A stretch of DNA of 64,000 bases from CAVSWT01 sp963775245 (GTDB lineage Bacteria; Bacteroidota; Ignavibacteria; Ignavibacteriales; Ignavibacteriaceae): assembly GCA_963775245.1 (NCBI GenBank), contig CAVZID010000012.1, positions 124,001 to 188,000 on the forward strand, in the 5' to 3' direction. The notes beneath the pieces were generated by a model, which was not told the DNA's origin, ran no database searches, and saw only the letters and a program-made list of their open reading frames with translations. The translations under genes were made by a program, and so were the position numbers. Shown here in pieces: positions 43,153 to 52,535 of the stretch; within the stretch, counting starts at the first letter, position 1; every line of letters starts with the position of its first letter.

Positions 43153-43608
43153 CTATGTTTTTGCAATCCATTTCTCTAAAGCAGAAAGTAAATTTGTCAT
43201 TGCATTTATAAGGGGAGTGTGCTGGGCCTTTTCAATATCATTTAGAATTTCTTTGTGTATTCTTACGTAAGCATTATTCAATTGCTGTACAATTAAAACT
43301 CCTTGCTTTGAAAGGGCAACTCGCATGTTGCGCCTGTCATTTGGTTCTATTTCCCTTAAAACATAATTTTTCGTTACCAGCCCATCAATTATTCTTGTTA
43401 AACGGCTGGGGCTTAATTTCATTCTCTCAGCAATTTGTTTATTGTTTAAGGTTTCTTCTGTCCCAAAAAGTCGCAGACATCTGAATTCAGCCTGGGTAAG
43501 CTTATACTGTTCTGCCAACCTCATTTCTTTTTCCTGGCAGTTTGCTAATAGTTTGAAAGTGAGATCTGCTAATTCAGTTGCTGTTGCATCTATCTTTGTT
43601 GTTGCCAT
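43153..43608 (-). CDS. MarR family transcriptional regulator
   Basis: A 151-residue winged helix-turn-helix regulator counted from the ATG at 43608. The DNA-binding region is LTQAEFRCLRLFG, LNNKQIAERMKLSPSRLTRIIDGLVTKNYVLREIEPNDRRNMRVALSKQG, with the DRR wing motif typical of MarR. MarR proteins usually repress genes for stress or efflux and respond to small ligands. Its target is unknown; an 8-base inverted repeat just upstream could be its own operator. It is not adjacent to an efflux gene on the same strand. Confidence 0.92.
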   Translation of the reverse strand: MATTKIDATATELADLTFKLLANCQEKEMRLAEQYKLTQAEFRCLRLFGTEETLNNKQIAERMKLSPSRLTRIIDGLVTKNYVLREIEPNDRRNMRVALSKQGVLIVQQLNNAYVRIHKEILNDIEKAQHTPLINAMTNLLSALEKWIAKT

Positions 43609-43622
43609 GTTAAATACCAATT

Positions 43623-43653
43623 ATTGATAATAGCAAATATCGTACTTATCAAT
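43623..43653. promoter_or_regulatory. Inverted repeat upstream of the MarR gene, possible operator
   Basis: ATTGATAA (43623-43630) and TTATCAAT (43646-43653) are a perfect 8-base inverted repeat with a 15-base spacer, starting 15 bases before the MarR ATG. It lies where a MarR autoregulatory site would be expected, close to the 3' end of yigZ. Confidence 0.5.
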
Positions 43654-43680
43654 TTAATTTCAAAAAAAAATTTTTATTTT

Positions 43681-44304
43681 TCATAAAAAGAAATGCACAT
43701 CATCATTTTTAATTAAAACAGTACCATGTGTTAAATCAATTAATTTCTCTTTCATTTCATCCAAATCTGCAGGTTTCACAAAGCATACAAACTCTATTTT
43801 ACTTCCATAATTTGTTGATTCAATTTTAGCATTGATTGATGATAATGTTCTATGAACTAAACTGATAAAATTAAAATCAACTTTTATTTTAATTTTATGG
43901 TATTCTGACTTGGAAATTTTTTCCGCCTTACCTAAATTTTGCAATGCAGACTCATAATAAGTTTTACCTAATAAACCCACACCTAATTTTGTCCCGCCGT
44001 AATATCGAATAACAATTACTGCAACATTAATTAAATTAAAATGTTCAATTGCATTTAGGATTCGAATTCCTGCCGTTCCATTTGGCTCTCCATCATCAGA
44101 ATATTTTAATAATTTATTTTGAAGTTTATAAGCATAACAATGATGTGTCGCGTCGTAATATCTTTTCTTTACACCAGCTATGATTTTCTGAAAATCTTCT
44201 TCACTCTCAATTGGAAAAGACTGTGCAATAAAAAGTGAATTTTTTTCTTTGAGTTTAGTTTCATGAAATTTTTCTATTGTAACGATTTTTTCTTCATTCT
44301 CCAT
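43681..44304 (-). CDS. YigZ/IMPACT family protein
   Basis: A 207-residue protein of the IMPACT/UPF0029 family. The signature region YDATHHCYAYKL, YSDDGEPNGTAGIRILNAIEHFNLINVAVIVIRYYGGTKLGVGGL-like is complete, and a C-terminal DUF1949 ferredoxin-like domain follows from about 135. The eukaryotic relative IMPACT binds Gcn1; bacterial YigZ function is not established. It lies 72 bases upstream of the MarR gene on the same strand. Confidence 0.92.
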   Translation of the reverse strand: MENEEKIVTIEKFHETKLKEKNSLFIAQSFPIESEEDFQKIIAGVKKRYYDATHHCYAYKLQNKLLKYSDDGEPNGTAGIRILNAIEHFNLINVAVIVIRYYGGTKLGVGLLGKTYYESALQNLGKAEKISKSEYHKIKIKVDFNFISLVHRTLSSINAKIESTNYGSKIEFVCFVKPADLDEMKEKLIDLTHGTVLIKNDDVHFFL

Positions 44305-44416
44305 ATTTTTTTCTTTTTCATTAAAGAAAAGTATAAACAGTCATGTTAAATATAATTGATTTTCAAAACAGCTATAAGTAATATAAAGGTTCGAATTTTA
44401 AAAATTGAAGTGAAAT

Positions 44417-47245
44417 TTGGAAAAAGAAACGATAATAATAAAAGGCGCAAGAGAGCATAATTTAAAGAATATTGATGTTGAAATTCCCAGAGATTCTTTT
44501 ACAGTAATAACCGGACTTTCTGGGTCCGGCAAATCATCATTGGCGTTTGATACGATTTATGCCGAAGGGCAAAGAAGATATATTGAATCACTTTCCGCTT
44601 ATGCGAGACAATTTCTGGATATGCTTGAAAAACCTGATGTTGATTTAATTGAAGGATTAAGCCCGGCGATTTCAATTGAACAAAAATCAACTTCTGGAAA
44701 TCCGCGTTCGACTGTTGGGACTGTTACAGAAATTTATGATTATCTTCGTCTGCTTTATGCAAGATTAGGAATTCCTCATTGCTACAATTGCGGCAAACCA
44801 GTAACGAAACAATCTTCCGCTCAAATTATTGATAATATAATTACAAATTTAAATGGCAAGAAAATTTACATATTAGCCCCAACTATTCGGGGAAGAAAAG
44901 GGCACTACAGGGAATTGTTTGAAGAAATTTTATCTGATGGATTTTTACGAGTAAGAGTTGATAATGAGATTCATGAGATAGTAAAAAATTTCCAGGTTGA
45001 TAGATACAAAATTCATAATATAGAAATTGTTGTTGATAGACTTACAGTCAGTGAAAAATCGAGAAGTAGATTAACTGAATCAATTGAAGTTGGCTTGAAT
45101 TATGGAAACGGAATTGTAATTGTAAATGATGGTACTGAAGATTTAGTTTACAGCAGACATTTAGCTTGTTTGGATTGTGGAATTAGCTATCAAGAATTAG
45201 CTCCTAATTCTTTTTCTTTTAATTCACCATATGGTTCTTGTCCCGATTGTGAAGGGCTTGGAGAAAAGAAGGAATTAGATATCAATCTCATCATCCCGGA
45301 TTGGGATAAATCAATAAATGAAGAGGGATTAGCTTCCGTTGGAAAGCCAAGATCAATTTGGTTTTTTAACCAACTTTCTGCTGTAGCCGAAAAATATAAT
45401 TTTACATATGACACAAAGCTGAAAGATTTTAGTGAAGAGCAAAAGGATATTTTGCTGCATGGTACAAAAGAGAAAATTGCCTTCATATATAATTATGGTA
45501 ACGGAAAACCTGTTACTTATATGCATCGTTTCTCAGGTTTATTTAATTATTTAAAAAATTATTATAACACCACAAGCTCAAACAATATCCGTGAATGGGT
45601 TGAATCATACATGAATACAATTAAGTGCCCAACTTGCGGCGGCGGAAGGTTAAAAAAAGAATCTTTGTCGGTGACTTTTCAGAACAAAAATATAAGCGAA
45701 GTAACTTCACTTTCAATTTTACGTTCTTATGAATTTTTTAATAAAGTAAAACTTTCCGGCAGAGAACAGATTATTGCAAAACCTATTTTAAAAGAAATTA
45801 CCACGCGATTAAGCTTTCTACTTAATGTTGGGTTGGATTATATAACTCTTGATAGATCTGCGCGAACTTTATCAGGAGGCGAATCTCAAAGAATTAGATT
45901 GGCTACTCAAATTGGTTCACAGCTTGCCGGGGTTTTATATGTACTTGATGAGCCAAGCATTGGCCTTCATCAAAGTGATAATATAAAATTAATTAACTCA
46001 TTAAAAAATTTAAGAGACCTCGGCAACACGGTAATTGTTGTGGAACATGATAAAGAAACAATTGAAAGTTCTGATTATATGGTTGACCTTGGGCCTGCGG
46101 CAGGAGTCCACGGCGGAGAAATTTGTATTGCCGGTGAAACGAAAGAATTGATGCAATCTAAAAATGGAATAGATTCACTTACTCTTTCTTATTTAAGAAA
46201 TAAAAAGGAAATAAAAATTCCTTCCGAAAGGAGAAATGGAAACGGTTTAATTTTAGAATTAAAAGGAGCAAAAGGAAATAATCTTAAAAAAATTAATTTA
46301 AAAATTCCTTTGGGTACATTTACATTAATTACAGGTGTAAGTGGGTCTGGAAAATCAACACTTGTAAATGAAACGCTTGTAAAAATATTAATGAATAAAA
46401 TTTACAAGTCAAAATCAGTTCCTTTGGAATATGGTTCAATTGAAGGATTAGAAAATATTGATAAAATAATTGAAATCGATCAATCAGCAATTGGTCGAAC
46501 TCCCAGATCAAATCCGGCAACTTATACCGGCTTGTTTACATTTATAAGAGACCTTTATGCACAATTGCCTGAATCAAAAATTCGCGGATATAATACCGGA
46601 AGATTCAGTTTTAATGTTTCAGGTGGAAGGTGTGAAGAATGCGGAGGAGATGGTTTAAGAAAAATAGAAATGAATTTTCTTCCAGATGTTTATGTTGAAT
46701 GCGAAGTTTGTCATGGCAAAAGATACAATCGCGAAACATTAGAGGTTCTTTACAAAACAAAATCTATTTCGGATGTGCTTGAAATGAGAGTTGATGAAGC
46801 GTTAGAATTCTTTACTGATTTACCTCGTATTAAAAGAAAATTAAAAGCAATACATGATGTAGGGTTAGGTTATATAACGCTTGGACAGCAAGCTACAACA
46901 TTATCAGGTGGAGAAGCGCAAAGAGTAAAACTTGCAACTGAATTAAGCAAAGTCAGCACAGGCAAGACACTTTATATTTTAGATGAACCTACAACCGGAC
47001 TTCATTTTGAAGATGTTAATATTTTAATGAAGGTATTGAATAAACTTGTAGACAAAGGAAATACTGTAGTAGTTGTCGAACATAATTTAGATGTTATAAA
47101 AATGGCCGACTGGGTTATTGATCTTGGCCCGGGCGGAGGTGAAAGAGGAGGCGAAATTATAGCAGAAGGAACTCCTGAACAAATAATAAAAAATAAAAAA
47201 AGTGTCACCGGCGAATACTTAAAGAAAGTACTTGTAAAAAATTAA
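44417..47245 (+). CDS. uvrA: Excinuclease ABC subunit A
   Basis: A 942-residue UvrA of normal length. The first ATP-binding half has GLSGSGKSSLAFDTIYAEGQRRY and the signature LSGGESQRIRLATQIGS with VLDEPSIGLHQ; the second has GVSGSGKSTLVNETL and LSGGEAQRVKLATELSK with ILDEPTTGLH. Zinc modules include CYNCGKP, CLDCG, CPDCEG, CPTCGGG, CEECGGDG and CEVCHGK. It recognises damaged DNA with UvrB at the start of nucleotide excision repair. Start is TTG at 44417. It is transcribed away from the YigZ gene. Confidence 0.97.
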   Translation: MEKETIIIKGAREHNLKNIDVEIPRDSFTVITGLSGSGKSSLAFDTIYAEGQRRYIESLSAYARQFLDMLEKPDVDLIEGLSPAISIEQKSTSGNPRSTVGTVTEIYDYLRLLYARLGIPHCYNCGKPVTKQSSAQIIDNIITNLNGKKIYILAPTIRGRKGHYRELFEEILSDGFLRVRVDNEIHEIVKNFQVDRYKIHNIEIVVDRLTVSEKSRSRLTESIEVGLNYGNGIVIVNDGTEDLVYSRHLACLDCGISYQELAPNSFSFNSPYGSCPDCEGLGEKKELDINLIIPDWDKSINEEGLASVGKPRSIWFFNQLSAVAEKYNFTYDTKLKDFSEEQKDILLHGTKEKIAFIYNYGNGKPVTYMHRFSGLFNYLKNYYNTTSSNNIREWVESYMNTIKCPTCGGGRLKKESLSVTFQNKNISEVTSLSILRSYEFFNKVKLSGREQIIAKPILKEITTRLSFLLNVGLDYITLDRSARTLSGGESQRIRLATQIGSQLAGVLYVLDEPSIGLHQSDNIKLINSLKNLRDLGNTVIVVEHDKETIESSDYMVDLGPAAGVHGGEICIAGETKELMQSKNGIDSLTLSYLRNKKEIKIPSERRNGNGLILELKGAKGNNLKKINLKIPLGTFTLITGVSGSGKSTLVNETLVKILMNKIYKSKSVPLEYGSIEGLENIDKIIEIDQSAIGRTPRSNPATYTGLFTFIRDLYAQLPESKIRGYNTGRFSFNVSGGRCEECGGDGLRKIEMNFLPDVYVECEVCHGKRYNRETLEVLYKTKSISDVLEMRVDEALEFFTDLPRIKRKLKAIHDVGLGYITLGQQATTLSGGEAQRVKLATELSKVSTGKTLYILDEPTTGLHFEDVNILMKVLNKLVDKGNTVVVVEHNLDVIKMADWVIDLGPGGGERGGEIIAEGTPEQIIKNKKSVTGEYLKKVLVKN

Positions 47246-47326
47246 TTTATTTTTTTCATTCATTATTTTTACATATCTTAAGCCCAAAATTAATCCATTA
47301 AATTATTTTAATATGACTTTTCAGGA

Positions 47327-47836
47327 ATGAAGAAACTAATTCCTATATCATTAATTATTTTAATTTCTCTGAACACTTTCGGATTTGATTTTATATTAGG
47401 CTATTTGCTTTTCACATGCAAGATTGATTTTAAGGAACATGTGGAAAACGATTCGATAAAAAATGAATTCAAAGTTTTTAAAATAAGCCAAATTGATCAA
47501 ATTAAATTTCAAAAGCTTGATGACGAAATTGAATATGATGGACACATGTATGACATAATTAAAAAAGAAAAAAAAGATAATGATATTTACTTTTACTGTT
47601 ATAGTGATGAAAAGGAAGACAGCTTAAATAAAATAATCAATGCGCAAAACGATGAACAGAACCATCCGTCAAAAGTAAATTATCTCCAGAAAGATTTAGC
47701 AAAAAATTATTTATCTCCTGAGAATATCGATAGCAACTCTAAATCAAATCATATACAAATTATTAACGTAGATCATTTCAGTTTCTCATCTCACTTTTGT
47801 GAAGTTCTTTCTCCGCCTCCCAATAATAAAATATAA
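47327..47836 (+). CDS. Exported protein preceding a TonB-dependent receptor, unknown
   Basis: A 169-residue protein with a probable signal peptide (MKKLIPISLIILISLNTFGF). Its mature part is acidic and rich in Asn, Asp and His, with a segment KFQKLDDEIEYDGHMYDIIKKEKK and a C-terminal HFCEVLSPPP. Small exported proteins with a Cys/His-rich and SPPP-like end are often found just upstream of metal-type TonB receptors in Bacteroidota; the family name is not known to me. It lies 90 bases upstream of the TonB receptor on the same strand, so a shared role in metal uptake or sensing is a reasonable guess only. Confidence 0.65.
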   Translation: MKKLIPISLIILISLNTFGFDFILGYLLFTCKIDFKEHVENDSIKNEFKVFKISQIDQIKFQKLDDEIEYDGHMYDIIKKEKKDNDIYFYCYSDEKEDSLNKIINAQNDEQNHPSKVNYLQKDLAKNYLSPENIDSNSKSNHIQIINVDHFSFSSHFCEVLSPPPNNKI

Positions 47837-47926
47837 CTCGATTAAAAATTATTAAAAATCGCTTATTCATTAATTTATTAGTGAATATTGCCGGGATATT
47901 TTATTCAGTTTTATTCAAGGTGAAGA

Positions 47927-50191
47927 ATGAAAAAATTCATATTAATATTTACAGTTTTATTCATTAGTTGCGGGACATTTTTATTTAGCCAGGGTAAATT
48001 AAACGGCTATGTAACTCAAAATGAAAATAGGAGTAAATTACAAGGGGTTAATATTTTAATAAACGAGCTGCAAAGGGGTGCAGTTACAAACTCTGATGGG
48101 TATTACTCTTTCAGTAATTTACCATTTGGGACATATCATATTCAATTCAGCTTTGTTGGATTTAAGCCTGAAGTATTTTTAATTGATATTAATAAATCTG
48201 AGACTGAATTAAATGTTGAAATGGTTTCTGCAAATATAAACATTGGGGATGTTTTAGTTTTGGGAAATGCAATCAGGCCAAAAGAAAAACTACCTTACAA
48301 AATAGAAACAATTTCAAAATCTCAATTAGAAGAAAACGGTTTTTTAACAGTAACCAAATCGTTATCACTTCTTCCGGGTGTCTCTGAATTATCAAACGGA
48401 GCTGGAGTTTCAAAACCTGTTATAAGAGGTTTGTTTGGCTATAGAGTTGCTTCCGTTATTGATGGATTAAGAATAGATAATCAGCAATGGCAAAACGAAC
48501 ATGATTTTGGGTTGAATGATGTTGGCGCAGAAAGAATTGAGATTATAGAGGGCCCGGCTTCGCTATTATACGGTTCACAGGCTTTAGGCGGTGTAATTAA
48601 AATTGATAATGAAAAAAATGCGCCTTTAAATACTGTATTAGGAAATTATAACCTGAAAATATTTTCAAACACTTTGGGAGCTTCAACAGAAATTGGATTA
48701 AAAGGGACAAAAGAAAAATTTAGCTGGCAGCTTCATGTAAATGGACAAAGTCAAGCTGATTATTTACAGGGCGGAGGAAATAAAGTCCCAAATACAAGAT
48801 TTGCAAGTATAGGTGCAGCCGGACTTTTAAGTTATAATTTCTCTTGGGGAATTTCTGCTTTGAATTATAATTTTTTTCATCAAGTTAATGGTATTGTTGA
48901 AGAAGCTGACCTTAAGAATTTAAAAGACCTAAATGAAGATCATTTTGAAAGAGAATTTGAAGGCCCGCATCATATAGTCGATTATCACATTGCTTCTTTA
49001 AGAAACACTATCCTTTTGGGAAGTTCCATGTTGAAAATAAATTTAGGTTTTCAAAATAATCATCGCGTTGAAAACGAAGGAACTGAAAATATGAATGTTA
49101 GTGCCGTAGCTGATAGTGAACTTGATATTATTCTTAATACTTTTTCTGCCGATGTACAATGGATAAAATCTTTTACTGAAAACACCGAACTTACTATTGG
49201 TGCTCAAGGTTATTTTCAGAATAATGAAAATGACGGAATGAGAATTCTAATTCCAAATGCTGATACAAAAGAATTGTCGTTGTATTCATATTTAAAACAG
49301 AGCTTTGGCAAAGTTGATATTGATGCCGGTTTACGTTTCGATTCTAAAAATATTGATACAAAAGAAATGGGAATAAAAGACTCTGTAAGTTATTTTGCTC
49401 CTTTTAATGAAGACTATAATACATTTAATGGAGCTATAGGTGCAGCTTTTAATGCAACAGACAATCTAACATTTAAATTAAATCTAGCTACCGGTTACCG
49501 CGCTCCAAATCTTGCGGAACTTTCTTCAAACGGAGTTCATGAAGGTACAACAAGATATGAAATTGGTGATGCAAATTTAAAAAGTGAACAAAGTATTCAA
49601 ACTGATTTTGGAATAAATTTTCAAAATAAAGATGTCAATTTAAATTTAAGCCTATTCTATAATGCTGTAAACAACTTTATATTTTTACAGCCAACTAATT
49701 CATACCGTAATAATAATCGCATCTATATGTTTTTGCAGTCAAATGCAAACTTAAAGGGTGGGGAAGCAAGCATAGATTGGAACATTTTTGATTGGCTTAA
49801 TTTCGGAAGTTCATATTCAACAGTTGTTGGAAAGAAGAGCGATGATTCTTATTTGCCGTTTATGCCGGCTGATAAAATAATTACTAAAGCTAAACTGCAT
49901 TGGAATGAATTATCTTCATTAAAGAATTTTTATTTTATGATAATGCTTCGAAGTTATCTGAAACAAGATAAGATTGCAACAGAAGAAATTGCAACTCCTG
50001 CTTATGCATTGTTAGATGCAGGAGTTGGTTCACGCTTAAAGCTTTTTGATTTAAATTTTGATGTTGCTGTTAATGTTACTAATCTGCTGGATAAAAAATA
50101 TTATGATCATTTAAGCTTGTTAAAATCATTAGGAGTATTGAATATGGGAAGGAATATTTCATTGGCTCTTAATTTTCCTTTTTCATTATAG
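47927..50191 (+). CDS. TonB-dependent outer-membrane receptor
   Basis: A 754-residue receptor. After the signal peptide (about 1-22) comes a carboxypeptidase D regulatory-like domain (about 25-105: LNGYVTQNENRSKLQGVNI ... GTYHIQFSFVGFKPE), then the plug with VTKSLSLLPGVSELSNGAGVSKPVIRGLFGYRVASVIDGLR and IEIIEGPASLLYGSQALGGVIKI, and a 22-strand barrel ending in ALNFPFSL. An external loop with EFEGPHHIVDYH is rich in His and acid residues, as in zinc/copper receptors. The substrate is therefore possibly a metal complex, but that is not proven. TonB-ExbBD would energise transport. Confidence 0.93.
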   Translation: MKKFILIFTVLFISCGTFLFSQGKLNGYVTQNENRSKLQGVNILINELQRGAVTNSDGYYSFSNLPFGTYHIQFSFVGFKPEVFLIDINKSETELNVEMVSANINIGDVLVLGNAIRPKEKLPYKIETISKSQLEENGFLTVTKSLSLLPGVSELSNGAGVSKPVIRGLFGYRVASVIDGLRIDNQQWQNEHDFGLNDVGAERIEIIEGPASLLYGSQALGGVIKIDNEKNAPLNTVLGNYNLKIFSNTLGASTEIGLKGTKEKFSWQLHVNGQSQADYLQGGGNKVPNTRFASIGAAGLLSYNFSWGISALNYNFFHQVNGIVEEADLKNLKDLNEDHFEREFEGPHHIVDYHIASLRNTILLGSSMLKINLGFQNNHRVENEGTENMNVSAVADSELDIILNTFSADVQWIKSFTENTELTIGAQGYFQNNENDGMRILIPNADTKELSLYSYLKQSFGKVDIDAGLRFDSKNIDTKEMGIKDSVSYFAPFNEDYNTFNGAIGAAFNATDNLTFKLNLATGYRAPNLAELSSNGVHEGTTRYEIGDANLKSEQSIQTDFGINFQNKDVNLNLSLFYNAVNNFIFLQPTNSYRNNNRIYMFLQSNANLKGGEASIDWNIFDWLNFGSSYSTVVGKKSDDSYLPFMPADKIITKAKLHWNELSSLKNFYFMIMLRSYLKQDKIATEEIATPAYALLDAGVGSRLKLFDLNFDVAVNVTNLLDKKYYDHLSLLKSLGVLNMGRNISLALNFPFSL

Positions 50192-50208
50192 TTAATCAAC
50201 AAAAATTA

Positions 50209-50236
50209 TAGCTGATCTATTTAATTAGATCAGCTA
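50209..50236. terminator. Bidirectional terminator between TonB receptor and aldo/keto reductase
   Basis: TAGCTGATCTA (50209-50219) and TAGATCAGCTA (50226-50236) form a perfect 11-base stem with loop TTTAAT, flanked by AAAATTA and by TAAATATTTTATTT. It separates two convergent genes. Confidence 0.85.
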
Positions 50237-50242
50237 AATATT

Positions 50243-51052
50243 TTATTTGATCGGATTGGGATCGGGGGAAAATCTTAAATTCTCATTCTTTGCATTTAGA
50301 ATTTTCATTTCATCATTTGAAATCTCAAAATCAAAAATCTTGGAGTTCTCTATAATTCTTTCTTTATTGCTGGACTTTGGAATAACAATGGCCCCGTGCT
50401 GTAAACTCCACCTTAACAAAATTTGTGCTGGCGTTTTATGATATTTTTCAGAAATATTTTTAACATCTTTATCATTAGATCTTTGATTACGCGCGATGGG
50501 AGAATAAGCTTCAATCATGATACCTTTTTCTTTGCAAAAATCAGCGATATCTTTTTGGTAGATGAAAGGATTAAATTCAAATTGATTGACAGCCGGAACC
50601 ACGTCACAATTATCAATTAATTCCTGAAGATGTTTTGCTGTAAAATTACTAACTCCAATGGATTTGATTAAACCTTTTTGCTGCAAATGTTCGAATGCTC
50701 TCCAGGTCCCAATTCGTTTCCCATTAAAAGGCCAATGAATTAAATAAAGATCAATATATTCAACCTTCAGTTTTGATAATGATTTTTCAAAAGCTTTAAT
50801 TGTTTCTTCATAACCGTGATCATCATTGTCCAGTTTTGTGGTAATAAATATTTCTTCCCTTGCAATTGATTGTTTTTTTAATGCCGTGCCGATTTCTTCT
50901 TCATTGTAATAAGACTTTGCTGTATCAATATGCCGGTAACCGGCTTCAAATGCGTAACCAATTGCTTTGTTTACATCTTCACCTCTAATGTCATAAGTTC
51001 CAAGTCCAAGCAAAGGAATTTCATTCCCATCATTTAGTTTTATTGTTTTCAT
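50243..51052 (-). CDS. Aldo/keto reductase
   Basis: A 269-residue NADPH-dependent reductase of the 2,5-diketo-D-gluconate reductase-like group. The catalytic tetrad is visible: D43 and Y48 in DTAKSYYNEEEIG, K73 in ITTKLDND and H106 in YLIHWPFNG. The cofactor motif IPKSSNKERIIEN lies near 224-236. It reduces aldehydes or ketones in the cytoplasm; the natural substrate is unknown. It stands alone, convergent with the TonB receptor. Confidence 0.94.
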   Translation of the reverse strand: MKTIKLNDGNEIPLLGLGTYDIRGEDVNKAIGYAFEAGYRHIDTAKSYYNEEEIGTALKKQSIAREEIFITTKLDNDDHGYEETIKAFEKSLSKLKVEYIDLYLIHWPFNGKRIGTWRAFEHLQQKGLIKSIGVSNFTAKHLQELIDNCDVVPAVNQFEFNPFIYQKDIADFCKEKGIMIEAYSPIARNQRSNDKDVKNISEKYHKTPAQILLRWSLQHGAIVIPKSSNKERIIENSKIFDFEISNDEMKILNAKNENLRFSPDPNPIK

Positions 51053-51272
51053 TTTCTATTCTCTTTGTTTTAGTCCTTAATAAAATAATAAATGTTAACT
51101 TAACCTTAAATGATATCTCTCAAAAATATGGTGACGGATTAATATTTTACCGATTTAATAATGAAGTAATATTTATTTTTAGTTTTTAATTGAGAGTTTT
51201 ATAATTATTTATTTTTAATTTAGATTAAAAGGAAATAAAACTTTAATTACTTTCCAAAGGAGGGTTATAAAC

Positions 51273-52262
51273 ATGAAACTATTACTTCTAATTACTGCCG
51301 CATTATTTCTCTTTCAAGTTAATTTACTTTCACAAGTCTTTAAACAAGATTTACCTCTTGCACATACATTTTCCATTGTTGCTTTTGATTCTGTAACCGG
51401 AGATATGGGAGTAGCAGTTCAATCTCATTGGTTTTCAGTGGGAACTATTGTAACCTGGGGAGAAGCAGGGGTGGGAGTTATTGCAACTCAATCTTTTGTT
51501 AATCCGGCTTTCGGACCTGATGGATTAAAATTATTAAAGCAAGGTTTATCTCCTAAAGAAGTTGTTGATAAATTAATTTCTGAAGACGATGGAAGAGATT
51601 TTAGGCAGCTTGCTGTTCTTGATTCCAAAGGAAGAGTTGCTGCTTATACAGGAAAAAAGTGTATTGAATCTGCTGGTGATGTTCAAGGGAAATACTTTTC
51701 AGCACAAGCTAACATGATGTTAAATGATAAAATCTGGCCGGCAATGGCTGAATCTTTTAATCATTCTAAAGGTACACTAGCAGAGAGATTAGTTACTGCA
51801 TTAGAAGCAGCACAAAAAGCAGGAGGTGATATAAGAGGGAAACAATCTGCCGCACTGTTAGTTGTTTCAGGAAAATCAACCGGAAAAGTTTGGAAGGATA
51901 GAAAAGTTGATTTACGAGTTGAAGACAGCACCGAACCTATTAAAGAAATCAAAAGATTATTAAAAGTACATCAAGCTTATGAGCACATGAATAATGGTGA
52001 TTTAGCTGTTGAGAAGAATAATATGAAGCTGGCAATGGAAGAATATTCTGCAGCAGAAAATATGTTTCCGGATAACCTTGAGATGAAATATTGGACAGCA
52101 GTTACTCTGGCTAATAATGGAGATTTAGAAAAGTCGTTACCTATTTTTAAAGAAGTTTTTAGCAAAGATAAAAATTGGAAAACTTTAACAAAAAGAATAA
52201 CTAAAAACGGTTTGCTTACAGTAGATGAAAAATCTTTAAATAAAATTTTAACGATTGAATAA
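51273..52262 (+). CDS. DUF1028 family exported protein with C-terminal helical region
   Basis: A 329-residue protein with a signal peptide (MKLLLLITAALFLFQVNLLSQ). Residues about 28-220 form a DUF1028 domain: THTFSIVAFDSVTGDMGVAVQSHWFSVGTIVTWGEAGVGVIATQSF is the typical start, and the SGDVQGKYFSAQANMM segment and LVVSGKSTG follow. DUF1028 has an Ntn-hydrolase-like fold; the function is not known. The last 100 residues (HQAYEHMNNGDLAVEKNNMKLAMEEYSAAENMFPDNLEMKYW) look like tetratricopeptide repeats. AAAGGAGG precedes the ATG, a strong site. Confidence 0.88.
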   Translation: MKLLLLITAALFLFQVNLLSQVFKQDLPLAHTFSIVAFDSVTGDMGVAVQSHWFSVGTIVTWGEAGVGVIATQSFVNPAFGPDGLKLLKQGLSPKEVVDKLISEDDGRDFRQLAVLDSKGRVAAYTGKKCIESAGDVQGKYFSAQANMMLNDKIWPAMAESFNHSKGTLAERLVTALEAAQKAGGDIRGKQSAALLVVSGKSTGKVWKDRKVDLRVEDSTEPIKEIKRLLKVHQAYEHMNNGDLAVEKNNMKLAMEEYSAAENMFPDNLEMKYWTAVTLANNGDLEKSLPIFKEVFSKDKNWKTLTKRITKNGLLTVDEKSLNKILTIE

Positions 52263-52290
52263 TTCTTTAATAAAGAAAGTATAATTTTGA

Positions 52291-52326
52291 AAAACCCAAT
52301 TCCAGAAATGAAGTTGGGTTTTTTGA
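52291..52326 (+). terminator. Intrinsic terminator after DUF1028 gene
   Basis: AAAACCCAA (52291-52299) and TTGGGTTTT (52314-52322) form a perfect 9-base stem followed by T residues. The stem resembles the terminators at 59297-59325 and 62148-62176. Confidence 0.85.
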
Positions 52327-52406
52327 TTTTCAATATTAATTATTACAATTTCTGTAAACATTATCAGCAATTTCATAATGAAAATTCTTCCATTTAAACT
52401 TTTTTC

Positions 52407-52434
52407 TTGACTTTACCCCCCCCCTTTATATAAT
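52407..52434 (+). promoter_or_regulatory. Promoter with a C9 tract in the spacer, probable phase-variable promoter
   Basis: TTGACT (52407-52412) and TATAAT (52429-52434) are 16 bases apart, and the spacer contains nine consecutive C residues (52416-52424). A change in the tract length would alter the spacing between the boxes and so the promoter strength; ten C would give the ideal 17. It lies 100 bases before a large exported protein and is the only good promoter in the 270-base gap. Homopolymer tracts at this place are a known mechanism of on/off or graded phase variation in other bacteria. Confidence 0.6.
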
Positions 52435-52535
52435 TTACTGCTGTCTTTTTATGATTAAGGGAACGACAAAACTTTGGGGATGCTAAGTTTTAACTATTAT
52501 TAAAAGTTTAAGTCAATAATATTCAAGAGGGAGTG

